Positions 7,121 through 13,893 of a stretch of DNA of 28,089 nt are shown here, in pieces. The translations under genes were made by a program, and so were the position numbers. Origin of the DNA: an uncultured Clostridia bacterium (lineage in GTDB: Bacteria > Bacillota > Clostridia > Lachnospirales > Anaerotignaceae); the NCBI GenBank assembly GCA_937919015.1, contig CALFPN010000010.1, positions 1 to 28,089 on the forward strand, read 5' to 3'. Within the stretch, counting starts at the first letter, position 1, and the number at the start of each line of letters is the position of its first letter. The notes beneath the pieces are model-generated. The model was not told where the DNA came from, did no database searches, and was given only the letters and a program-made list of their open reading frames with translations.

Positions 7121-8464
7121 ATGGCAAAAGATATGACAATTGGCTCTCCTGCCAAGCAAATTTTATCCTTCTCCATTCCTCTTCTGATCGGAAATCTGTT
7201 CCAGCAGTTTTATAATATGGCTGATGCCTTCATCGTTGGGCGCACCCTTGGTTCCAATGCCCTTGCAGCCGTTGGCTGCACCGGCGGTCTGATGTTTCTG
7301 ATCCTCGGCTTTGCCACAGGGGCCACGGCCGGCATGTCCATCGCCACCGCCCAGCGTTTCGGTGCTCAGGATGAGGAAGGTGTAAAGCACAGCTTTGCCG
7401 TTTCCACCCTCATCAGTATCATCATTACTTTCGTGCTGACATTGGTCGGTGTTCTCGGCACAAAGCCCATGCTGATGCTGCTGCGTACCCCTGCAGAGAT
7501 TTTTGATGATGCTTACCGCTATTTTATCGTCATCGTAGCAGGCACAGTCTCCTGTATGCTGTTCAATCTGATGAGCAATATCATGCGTGCCGTAGGGGAC
7601 AGCATCAGCCCGCTTCTCTTTCTCATCATTGCCTGTGTTTTGAATATCCTTCTGGACTATGCTTTCATTCTGGGCATCGGCATGGGCGCGGAAGGTGCCG
7701 GTTACGCCACCATTCTGGCGCAGTTCCTTTCCGGACTGCTCTGCGTTGCCTATGTGAAATGGAAGGTACCTGTGCTTTGTATCAGCAAGCGTCATTTCAA
7801 ATGCACCGCTGCCGACTGGAAACAGCACCTGCGATTAGGTCTGCCTATGGGCTTTCAGTCCTCCATCATTGCCCTTGGTACCATTGTGGTGCAGTTTGCC
7901 CTCAATACGCTGGGTACAACAGAAATTGCCGCTTATACGGCCGCTTTGAAGCTGGATAACTTTGGGGTACTGCCGCTGATGTCCTTTGGTATCGCCATGG
8001 CAACTTACGTTGGCCAGAACCATGGCGCAAACAAACCCCATCGTATTCGTCAGGGGATCTTCCAGTGCTGCATCATTTCCGTGATCTTTGCCATCGGTAT
8101 CGGTATTATTGATGTTTGCTTTGGTGATGCACTTTCCGCTTTGTTCCTGCAGGGAGATGACAAAGCCATCGCCCTTTCCCACGAATTTCTCATCATCAAT
8201 GGGGTCTGTTATCCCCTTCTTGGTCTGCTGTTTGTATTCCGCTATTCTCTGCAGGGACTGGGCTACAGCTTTGTTCCTACTGTAGCAGGTCTTGCGGAAC
8301 TGGTGATGCGAAGCATTGCCGCCATTGCCCTGACCTCTGTCATCGGCTATGCAGGCACCTGTATCGCCAATCCGCTGGCATGGATCGGTTCTCTGACGCC
8401 GCTGACCCTTGCCATCCTTCCCGTTTTAAAAAAGATGCCGAAAAAAGAACTTCCACAAACATAA
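7121..8464 (+). CDS. MATE-family multidrug/organic cation efflux protein
   Basis: This 447-residue polytopic membrane protein should be a cation-coupled exporter of the MATE family (NorM/DinF/MepA type). The N-terminus GSPAKQILSFSIPLLIGNLF leads into the characteristic FYNMADAFIVGR motif (about residues 30-41) and GATAGMSIATAQRFGA. The second half repeats the pattern (GLPMGFQSSI, MSFGIAMATYVGQNHGA), and about 12 hydrophobic segments are visible. ATG 7121 is chosen because longer in-frame starts would lie inside the tRNA terminator. The ribosome site (GTTGGTG) is weak. It is flanked by tRNA-Lys and, downstream, by a terminator now split by an insertion sequence. No promoter of its own is clear. 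The substrate is unknown. Confidence 0.93.
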   Translation: MAKDMTIGSPAKQILSFSIPLLIGNLFQQFYNMADAFIVGRTLGSNALAAVGCTGGLMFLILGFATGATAGMSIATAQRFGAQDEEGVKHSFAVSTLISIIITFVLTLVGVLGTKPMLMLLRTPAEIFDDAYRYFIVIVAGTVSCMLFNLMSNIMRAVGDSISPLLFLIIACVLNILLDYAFILGIGMGAEGAGYATILAQFLSGLLCVAYVKWKVPVLCISKRHFKCTAADWKQHLRLGLPMGFQSSIIALGTIVVQFALNTLGTTEIAAYTAALKLDNFGVLPLMSFGIAMATYVGQNHGANKPHRIRQGIFQCCIISVIFAIGIGIIDVCFGDALSALFLQGDDKAIALSHEFLIINGVCYPLLGLLFVFRYSLQGLGYSFVPTVAGLAELVMRSIAAIALTSVIGYAGTCIANPLAWIGSLTPLTLAILPVLKKMPKKELPQT

Positions 8465-8468
8465 AATT

Positions 8469-8479
8469 AAGCCTTAAGG
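8469..8479 (+). terminator. Left arm of the MATE/hflX terminator, split by the insertion sequence
   Basis: AAGCCTTAAGG here is the exact complement of CCTTAAGGCTT at 9783-9793. Removing the insertion sequence and one ATG copy rebuilds an 11-bp stem with loop TATGTT followed by TTTTTCTTATT, a standard intrinsic terminator five bases after the MATE stop. Confidence 0.85.
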
Positions 8480-8492
8480 TATGTGAACTGAA

Positions 8493-8536
8493 CCCCATTT
8501 GTTAGACAGTATGATATACTAATCTAACAAGTGGGG
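8493..8536 (+). promoter_or_regulatory. Left-end hairpin of the insertion sequence, in front of orfA
   Basis: CCCCATTTGTTAGA (8493-8506) pairs with TCTAACAAGTGGGG (8523-8536): a 14-bp stem with one G-U pair, capped by a second small stem AGTAT/ATACT. It is followed by TGTTTTTATG, which resembles an intrinsic terminator. The 3' arm also supplies the GTGGGG ribosome site of orfA, so in transcripts entering from outside the site would be buried. Confidence 0.7.
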
Positions 8537-8543
8537 TGTTTTT

Positions 8544-8888
8544 ATGCCAAAAGGAGTACCAAACAAACGCTATACAGCAGAATTTAAAAAAATGGTAATC
8601 GAAACTATGATTGAAGAAAAACTGGGATATAGTGAAACAGCACGAAAATTCGATGTATGTGATTACCATAGAATCCAGAACTGGGAACGCATTTATCTGG
8701 AAGAAGGACCAGATGCTTTTTCTATTGAACGGCGAGGAAGAAAAAGTACTGGACGTCCTCGAAAAATTCCAAAAGAGATTGAAGAAGATTTATTAGCTGA
8801 AGTACAACGGCTGCGTGCAGAAAACGAATACTTAAAAAAATTACACGCCTTAGTTCTGGAAGACGAGCGACGCCAGCGCAGAAAGTGA
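8544..8888 (+). CDS. IS3-family transposase OrfA (helix-turn-helix)
   Basis: This 114-residue basic protein is the upstream product of an IS150-like element and should bind the element's ends. The N-terminal KRYTAEFKKMVIETM...YSETARKFDV part is a helix-turn-helix as in IS3 OrfA proteins. A basic KSTGRPRKIP stretch follows, and then a leucine-zipper-like coiled coil at about residues 78-105 (EVQRLRAENEYLKKL). ATG 8544 has GTGGGGTG seven to eight bases upstream. An A_AAA_AAA heptamer (8834-8840) lies in phase near the 3' end, and orfB is in the -1 frame and open from there, so an OrfAB fusion by frameshifting is likely. Confidence 0.93.
   Translation: MPKGVPNKRYTAEFKKMVIETMIEEKLGYSETARKFDVCDYHRIQNWERIYLEEGPDAFSIERRGRKSTGRPRKIPKEIEEDLLAEVQRLRAENEYLKKLHALVLEDERRQRRK
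8834..8840 (+). promoter_or_regulatory. Putative -1 ribosomal frameshift site
   Basis: A_AAA_AAA in the orfA frame (TTA AAA AAA TTA). The -1 frame has no stop between here and orfB. Programmed -1 shifting on such heptamers is established for IS3-family elements; here it is inferred. Confidence 0.65.
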
Positions 8889-9733
8889 TGGTGGTTCAAG
8901 AACTAAGGGGACATCATTCTTTATCACTTCTTCTTTCAATCGCTCATTTACCACGTGCAACATTCTATTATCACCTAAAAAAATTAAATCAGACAGATAA
9001 ATATGAGGTTGCCAAAAGTGAAATTACTGCTATCTATCATGAAAATAAAGGTAGATATGGTTATCGTCGCATTACTGCTGAATTGCACAAGCGTAAAATT
9101 CATCTGAATCATAAGACAGTCCGGAAATTGATGAAAGAACTGGGCTTAGTTTGTCATGTCAGAATGAAAAAATATCGTTCTTACAAAGGTGAAATCGGCA
9201 GAATCGCACCGAATTTATTAAACAGAGAATTTGAAGCTGAAAAACCAAATGAAAAGTGGGTAACAGATGTGACGGAGTTCAACCTGTTTGGCGAAAAAAT
9301 ATATTTATCCCCGATTCTCGATTTACACAGCCGAGATCTGATCAGCTATACAATTTTTGAACGTCCTGTTTTAGAAATGGTAACGACGATGCTGAATCAA
9401 GCTTTTGAAAAGATCCCTGATAATACAAATCTGATCCTTCATTCAGATCAAGGATGGCATTATCAGCATAAACAGTACCAAAGAATGCTTCAACGGAAAG
9501 GGATTCGCCAGAGTATGAGTCGTAAGGGCAATTGTCTGGACAATGCCGTAATGGAAAACTTCTTTGGTTTACTGAAAACAGAGTTGTTTTATCTTCAGGA
9601 GTTTGAATCAATGAATCATTTCAAACAGGAGTTGATCGAATATCTGGATTATTATAATAATCGACGTATCAAAGCAAAGTTAAAGGGCTTGCCGCCTGCA
9701 ATTCACAGACAACAAGCCCTATTAGCTGCTTGA
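8885..9733 (+). CDS. IS3-family transposase OrfB (DDE integrase core)
   Basis: This 282-residue catalytic domain carries out strand transfer. The N-terminal third has the HTH_21-like segment with KGRYGYRRITAELHKR. The rve fold follows with catalytic Asp128 in WVTDVTEF, Asp188 in LHSDQGWHY and Glu224 in DNAVMENFFG, a DD(35)E spacing typical of IS3. It ends with the conserved YNNRRIKAKLKGLPP region. The start could be GTG 8885 (overlapping the orfA stop as GTGA) or ATG 8888, but the active enzyme is probably the OrfAB frameshift product. The frame is intact from start to stop. Confidence 0.95.
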   Translation: MMVVQELRGHHSLSLLLSIAHLPRATFYYHLKKLNQTDKYEVAKSEITAIYHENKGRYGYRRITAELHKRKIHLNHKTVRKLMKELGLVCHVRMKKYRSYKGEIGRIAPNLLNREFEAEKPNEKWVTDVTEFNLFGEKIYLSPILDLHSRDLISYTIFERPVLEMVTTMLNQAFEKIPDNTNLILHSDQGWHYQHKQYQRMLQRKGIRQSMSRKGNCLDNAVMENFFGLLKTELFYLQEFESMNHFKQELIEYLDYYNNRRIKAKLKGLPPAIHRQQALLAA

Positions 9734-9782
9734 TCAATATAAAGTTAAAAATTGTCTAACTTTTTGGGTTCACTTCAATGTT

Positions 9783-9797
9783 CCTTAAGGCTTTTTC
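9783..9797 (+). terminator. Right arm and U tract of the split MATE/hflX terminator
   Basis: CCTTAAGGCTT followed by TTTC, complementary to 8469-8479. The two arms are now about 1.3 kb apart. The hflX stop codon begins at 9800 on the other strand, so the hairpin once separated two convergent genes. Confidence 0.85.
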
Positions 9798-11081
9798 TTA
9801 TTCTTCCATTTTGAATTTTGCCAGTCTGTTGGCAGATTCCTCATCCACATAGACCTCCAGCAGAACGCCTTCCACCGTATGTTCTTCCCGAATGATCTCA
9901 CATCTGCCATGTACCCAGCCGATCAGGCTGCCTTCTGTATAAGGCACCAGTGCTGTCATGGATTTTCGGAAGCTCTGCAGCAGCTTTTCGATGCGTTCCA
10001 GCAGAAGATCCATGCCGTCACCCTTCCAAGCAGATACCTGTACGATATCCCTTGCCATAGTATCCATGGGCAGAGGCAGTTCCACATCATTATCCATTTT
10101 GTTGAATACCGTAATGACGGGTGTATTTTCGCATCCCAGAGATTTCAGTGTTTCATAAACCACTTTCATATGATCCGCCCGGTTGGGATTGGACGCATCC
10201 ACCACATGGAGCAGAATATCTGCATACTGCAGTTCCTCCAGTGTGGCACGGAAGGCCTGCACCAGATGATGGGGCAGTTTCTGGATGAAACCTACCGTAT
10301 CTGTCAGGAAAATTTCAGAACCGCCGGGCAGTTCCACCTTTCTGGTGGTGGTATCCAATGTGGCGAAAAGCTTATTTTCTGCCAGAACCCCTGCATCAGA
10401 CAGATAGTTCAGGATGGTAGATTTGCCTGCATTGGTATAGCCCACCAGAGAAATGACAGGTGTGCCCTTCTTGCTTCTCTGATTCCGCAGCAGCTCCCGA
10501 TGGGTACGGATATCCTGGGCTTCTCGGTTCAGCTCTGCGATGCGTTCCTTGATATATCTTCTGTCCGTTTCCAGTTTTGTTTCCCCGGGGCCTCTGGTGC
10601 CGATGCCGCCGCCCAGACGGGACATGGATGCGCCAATCCCCACCAGACGGGACAGTCTGTATTTCAGCTGTGCCAGTTCTACCTGAATCTTCCCTTCGCC
10701 GGACAATGCCCTTGCCGCAAAGATATCCAGAATGACCATGGTTCTGTCCATGACCTTTGTGCCCAGCATCTGTTCCAGATTCTTCATCTGGGCGGGAGAA
10801 AGTTCATCATCACAGACGATACCGGTGGCATCATAGGCCGCCAGCATAGTTTTCAGCTCTTCGATCTTACCGGTACCCAGATAATGACCGGGATGGATGC
10901 GTTCTCTTTTCTGGATGGTACGGGCAACGGCTGTTGCCCCCGCGGTTTTAATCAATTCCTCCAGTTCATCCAGACAGGCTTCTGTTTCCATGGCAGAACG
11001 GCTGTGCCTGTCGTCCATTTCCACGGCTACCAGAATGACTCTTTCCTCCAGATCATTCAATTCATGTAATTCTTTCGCCAT
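9798..11081 (-). CDS. hflX: GTPase HflX
   Basis: This 427-residue translational GTPase is known in other bacteria to split stalled or stress-hibernating ribosomes. The N-terminal domain contains the HflX hallmark IHPGHYLGTGKIEEL and the glycine-rich GIGTRGPGETKLETDRR (about 159-175). The G domain shows G1 GYTNAGKS (214-221), G3 DTVGF (261-265) and G4 NKMD (327-330). ATG 11079-11081 is chosen because GGAGG lies just upstream and the family starts here; a longer frame runs 10 codons further. It begins one base after the dapF stop, so the two genes are translationally coupled. Downstream is the terminator broken by the insertion sequence. Confidence 0.96.
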   Translation of the reverse strand: MAKELHELNDLEERVILVAVEMDDRHSRSAMETEACLDELEELIKTAGATAVARTIQKRERIHPGHYLGTGKIEELKTMLAAYDATGIVCDDELSPAQMKNLEQMLGTKVMDRTMVILDIFAARALSGEGKIQVELAQLKYRLSRLVGIGASMSRLGGGIGTRGPGETKLETDRRYIKERIAELNREAQDIRTHRELLRNQRSKKGTPVISLVGYTNAGKSTILNYLSDAGVLAENKLFATLDTTTRKVELPGGSEIFLTDTVGFIQKLPHHLVQAFRATLEELQYADILLHVVDASNPNRADHMKVVYETLKSLGCENTPVITVFNKMDNDVELPLPMDTMARDIVQVSAWKGDGMDLLLERIEKLLQSFRKSMTALVPYTEGSLIGWVHGRCEIIREEHTVEGVLLEVYVDEESANRLAKFKMEE

Positions 11082-11082
11082 A

Positions 11083-11922
11083 TCATACCTCCTGCAGCCA
11101 TACGCCATCAAAGGAGAATTCCGCAGGGCCAGTCATGTAAACATGATTGTCTTCTTCTCTCCATTCGATGGTCAATGTACCGCCGATCAATTCCACATCC
11201 ACTTTTCTGCCGGTTTTGCCATTCAGATGACAGGCAACGGCTGTTGCACAGGCACCGGTGCCGCAAGCCCATGTTTCCCCGCTGCCACGTTCCCATACAC
11301 GCATTTTCACATGGCTTTCATCAATCACTTCCACAATCTCTGTATTCACTCTTTCAGGGAACATGGGGTGACATTCAGATACCTTGCCGTAAGTTTCCAG
11401 AGGGAAATCCTTTACATTGTCTACAAATGTTACCGCATGGGGATTTCCCATGGATACGCAGGTATACTCAAATTCCCTGTCCAGAATCTGCACTTTTTCA
11501 CCGATTACAGGAGATTTTCCACTGATTACGGGAATTTCTGCCGCTTCCAGAATGGGTTCGCCCATATCCACCGTTACAGATTCCACGATACCGTCTTTCA
11601 CATGCAGATCCAGATATTTCATACCGCCCAATGTTTCCAGTGCCACCAGCGTTTTATCAGTCAGACCTCTTTCATAAACATATTTGCCCACACAACGGGA
11701 AGCATTCCCGCACATCTTCCCTTCGGAACCATCCAGATTAAACATACGCATACGGAAATCGCCTGTTTCAGAGGGCATAATCAGTACCAGACCGTCAGAA
11801 CCTACACCAAAATGACGTTCGCTCATGGCAATCGCCAGTTTCTCTGGATTTTCTACCTTTTCTTCAAAACAATTTATGTAGATATAGTCATTGCCGCAGC
11901 CCTGCATTTTTGTAAAACGCAT
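11083..11922 (-). CDS. dapF: Diaminopimelate epimerase
   Basis: This 279-residue cytosolic enzyme interconverts LL- and meso-diaminopimelate, the last step before lysine and peptidoglycan cross-link precursor synthesis. Both catalytic cysteines are present: Cys71 in MCGNASRC and Cys220 in ACGTGACA. The N-terminal MQGCGNDYIYINCF and FNLDGSEGKMCG segments are typical. ATG 11920-11922 follows AAGGGAG; the frame extends 16 codons upstream, but the family starts with M-[RK]-FTKM. It is coupled to hflX (one-base gap). The 204-base leader upstream holds several hairpins but no lysine riboswitch that I can recognise. Confidence 0.97.
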   Translation of the reverse strand: MRFTKMQGCGNDYIYINCFEEKVENPEKLAIAMSERHFGVGSDGLVLIMPSETGDFRMRMFNLDGSEGKMCGNASRCVGKYVYERGLTDKTLVALETLGGMKYLDLHVKDGIVESVTVDMGEPILEAAEIPVISGKSPVIGEKVQILDREFEYTCVSMGNPHAVTFVDNVKDFPLETYGKVSECHPMFPERVNTEIVEVIDESHVKMRVWERGSGETWACGTGACATAVACHLNGKTGRKVDVELIGGTLTIEWREEDNHVYMTGPAEFSFDGVWLQEV

Positions 11923-11968
11923 GTCGCCCACTCCCTTCTTGTTGTTTACTATGTAAGAAAAAATGTTC

Positions 11969-11985
11969 ATAAGCCTTCAGCTTAT
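11969..11985 (-). terminator. Small hairpin with downstream T run in the dapF leader
   Basis: ATAAGC / GCTTAT with loop TGAAG on the minus strand, then GAACA and TTTTTT. The five-base gap before the T run makes it a weak terminator or attenuator at best. It lies 47 bases before the dapF start. Confidence 0.35.
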
Positions 11986-12009
11986 TCACATATTTGCTCC
12001 GCAAATTAA

Positions 12010-12068
12010 CTTTCGCCCTATCGCTTGCCTGTTCCTGCAAGCGGTCCAGACAACGATACTACCGAAAG
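12010..12068. repeat. Structured block in the dapF-DUF378 spacer
   Basis: CTTTCG (12010-12015) pairs with CGAAAG (12063-12068) and encloses a perfect 7-bp hairpin CGCTTGC / GCAAGCG (12022-12028, 12037-12043). A further hairpin ATTTGCTCCGCAAAT lies at 11992-12006. On the plus strand the outer pair is followed by ACTTTTTT. No known riboswitch class was recognised. Confidence 0.45.
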
Positions 12069-12095
12069 ACTTTTTTCTCCGCTTTCTTATGTATC

Positions 12096-12117
12096 ACGGG
12101 CATTTCGCCCGTTTTTT
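12096..12117 (+). terminator. Plus-strand intrinsic terminator between dapF and DUF378
   Basis: ACGGGC / GCCCGT with loop ATTTC, then TTTTTT on the plus strand. The U tract is on the strand opposite to both flanking genes; on the minus strand the hairpin is followed by GATAC. Which transcript it ends is unclear. Confidence 0.6.
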
Positions 12118-12126
12118 CCTCTGTAT

Positions 12127-12351
12127 TTATTGTTTGCTCATACGCAGCTGATCTTCCTGACCGACTGCATGGTACATGGTCAGGCACCACACCCCTGCCA
12201 GACCAACCAAAGCAAAAATCACCCTTGCCACCCAGAACAAACTGCCGTTAAACAGTGTGGTGACCAGATCGAAATTCAAAAAACCGATCAGCCCCCAGTT
12301 CAGGGCACCCACGATGACCAGTGTCAGCGCAATAATATTCGTCCATTTCAT
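12127..12351 (-). CDS. Small DUF378 (YuzA-like) membrane protein
   Basis: This 74-residue protein has two predicted transmembrane helices (about 5-27 and 38-62). The pattern ALTLVIVGALNWGLIGFLNFD is the hallmark of DUF378, a family of unknown function. The second helix VARVIFALVGLAGVW also fits. ATG 12349-12351 is preceded by AAGGAGG. It lies 70 bases after the M16 peptidase stop, on the same strand, and upstream of dapF. A weak possible promoter lies at 12387-12415. Confidence 0.85.
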   Translation of the reverse strand: MKWTNIIALTLVIVGALNWGLIGFLNFDLVTTLFNGSLFWVARVIFALVGLAGVWCLTMYHAVGQEDQLRMSKQ

Positions 12352-12386
12352 AAGGGATTCCTCCTTTTTTTGATAGATACGTTTTT

Positions 12387-12415
12387 AGTATCCCTAAGAA
12401 ATCCCCTTTTATGAA
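12387..12415 (-). promoter_or_regulatory. Weak putative promoter of the DUF378 gene
   Basis: TTCATA (12410-12415), 17-bp spacer, GATACT (12387-12392) on the minus strand; 4 of 6 matches in each box. No terminator separates it from the M16 gene, so read-through is equally possible. Confidence 0.3.
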
Positions 12416-12421
12416 TCTTTT

Positions 12422-13687
12422 TTAAGAAAAAGCCTTCTTCACCAATGCACCAAAGTCATTCCCTTTCAGGTTACCCACGGCAGAATAACTGAGGTTTGCA
12501 AAGTCCAGCACCATTCTTGCCGCCTCCAGCACATCCTCTGCTGTGACCGCTTCGATCTTTGCAATGACTTCCTCCGGCTCCTGCACACGCCCACGCAGCA
12601 TCAGGGATGCCCCTGCGGAATTCATGCGGTTCAATGTGCTTTCTGTACCGATAATAAAGTTGGAGATCATCTGCTCCTTCGTCACTTCGATCAGCTTTTC
12701 GGGGAAAGCCTCTTTTTTCACCTCACGGATTTCCTCTGCAATCAGCTCATATACCTTTTCCGCCTGACTGGGATTCATACTGGCGCAGATGGTAAAAATA
12801 CCGCTGTCCGCAAAAGCCGTAGTATAGCTGTAGATGGAATAAGTCAGCCCATGCTCCTCTCTGATCTTCTGAAACAGACGGGAACTCATGCCGCCGCCGA
12901 AAAGGGTATTGAAAATCGCCATGGCATATTTCATGGGATGCTCTCTCTCAAAAGCAGGGAAAGCGATACAGGTATGCACCTGCTCCACATCCTTTTCCTT
13001 TTCCACATAGGAAATATGATAGCCGCCCTTTGTGTCATAGGGTTCATATGGCGTTTCTCTCTTCCACTGCCCCAGTTTTTCGTTCAGCTTGGATACCATT
13101 TCTTCCATTTCAAAATTACCCGCCACCGAAAGGACGATATTGTCGGGCTGGTAGTTCTTTTCATAATAAGAACGGATGAAAGCGGCATCGAAAGCACCAA
13201 TGGTTTCTTCTGTTCCCAAAATAGGCATACCCAAAGAGCTTTCCCGCCAGATAGCATCCTGCAGGGCATCATGCACCAGCTCTTCCGGAGCATCGTCATA
13301 CATATAGATTTCCTCTGTAATAACGTTGCGCTCCTTCTGCACATCCTCCTCCGCCATCAAGGGATGGAGAAGCATATCGCTCATCACATCCAGTGCCTGA
13401 TCAATGTGCTTGTCCAGCACGCGGGTATGATAACAGGTATATTCCTTTGTGGTGTAGGCATTGATCTGCCCGCCCAGAGCATCCATTTCTTCTGCGATCT
13501 GCCTTGCCGTACGGTTTTCCGTACCTTTAAACATCATATGTTCGATATAATGGGATACACCGTTTTCCTGAGGCAGTTCATTTCTGGTGCCGTTTTTCAC
13601 CCAGATACCAAAAGAAATGCTCCGCACATAGGAAATGGATTCCAATGCCACTTTTATGCCGTTGTCCAGTGTTCTGATGGTGACCAT
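12422..13687 (-). CDS. M16-family zinc peptidase (YmxG/MlpA-like)
   Basis: This 421-residue protein is a single-chain M16 (insulinase/pitrilysin) member with the inverted zinc motif HYIEH (His46, Glu49, His50). The distal glutamate follows in NVITEEIYMY (about 125-126). LGGQINAYTTKEYTCYH and the C-terminal FGGGMSSRLFQKIREEHGLTYSIYS are typical of processing-peptidase-like bacterial members. No signal peptide is seen, so it is probably cytosolic. ATG 13685-13687 has AGGAGAG upstream. It lies immediately after pnp, as ymxG/mlpA does in many Firmicutes, but a terminator stands between them. The physiological substrate is unknown. Confidence 0.93.
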   Translation of the reverse strand: MVTIRTLDNGIKVALESISYVRSISFGIWVKNGTRNELPQENGVSHYIEHMMFKGTENRTARQIAEEMDALGGQINAYTTKEYTCYHTRVLDKHIDQALDVMSDMLLHPLMAEEDVQKERNVITEEIYMYDDAPEELVHDALQDAIWRESSLGMPILGTEETIGAFDAAFIRSYYEKNYQPDNIVLSVAGNFEMEEMVSKLNEKLGQWKRETPYEPYDTKGGYHISYVEKEKDVEQVHTCIAFPAFEREHPMKYAMAIFNTLFGGGMSSRLFQKIREEHGLTYSIYSYTTAFADSGIFTICASMNPSQAEKVYELIAEEIREVKKEAFPEKLIEVTKEQMISNFIIGTESTLNRMNSAGASLMLRGRVQEPEEVIAKIEAVTAEDVLEAARMVLDFANLSYSAVGNLKGNDFGALVKKAFS

Positions 13688-13830
13688 AACATCTCTCCTA
13701 AATCAGATTTCTGTTTCTATCATTGGATAAATTTCAACTTTTATTCAGACTTCGTTTTACTCTTATGCCCTGAAGGGGGAAGCAGCCTTACAGTCTACTC
13801 CATTTGCTCCGAAATCATTTTCATAACTAT

Positions 13831-13888
13831 AAAAAAGGCAGGAGAGTTTACAGGCTCTCACCTGCAAACAGCCCCTGCCTGCCTTTTT
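13831..13888 (-). terminator. Intrinsic terminator after pnp
   Basis: AAAAAGGCAGG pairs with CCTGCCTTTTT across an internal stretch that itself can fold, followed on the minus strand by a continued T run. It lies six bases after the pnp stop. The remaining spacer to the M16 gene (13688-13830) shows no clear promoter. Confidence 0.85.
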
Positions 13889-13893
13889 CAGAA

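Larger units (their letters stand above)
8484..9777 (+). mobile_element. Intact IS3-family (IS150-like) insertion sequence, 1294 bp
   Basis: The element begins TGAACTGAACCCC and ends GGGTTCACTTCA. Its terminal inverted repeats match at 20 of 25 positions, including TGAACCC and GTTAGACA, and it has the TG...CA ends of the IS3 family. It is flanked by a 3-bp direct repeat ATG (8481-8483 and 9778-9780), the expected target duplication. Two overlapping reading frames, orfA and orfB in the -1 frame, are both intact, so the copy may be active. It is visibly AT-richer than its neighbours, consistent with recent arrival. The insertion point is the loop of an intrinsic terminator. Confidence 0.95.

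Noticed and set aside
11923..12126. Lysine riboswitch or T-box before dapF
   Set aside because: Hairpins are present but neither the lysine riboswitch core nor the T-box sequence can be found.
11963..12414. Small plus-strand open frames in the dapF-DUF378 region
   Set aside because: No ribosome sites, no recognisable protein pattern, and they overlap hairpins and the antisense of DUF378.
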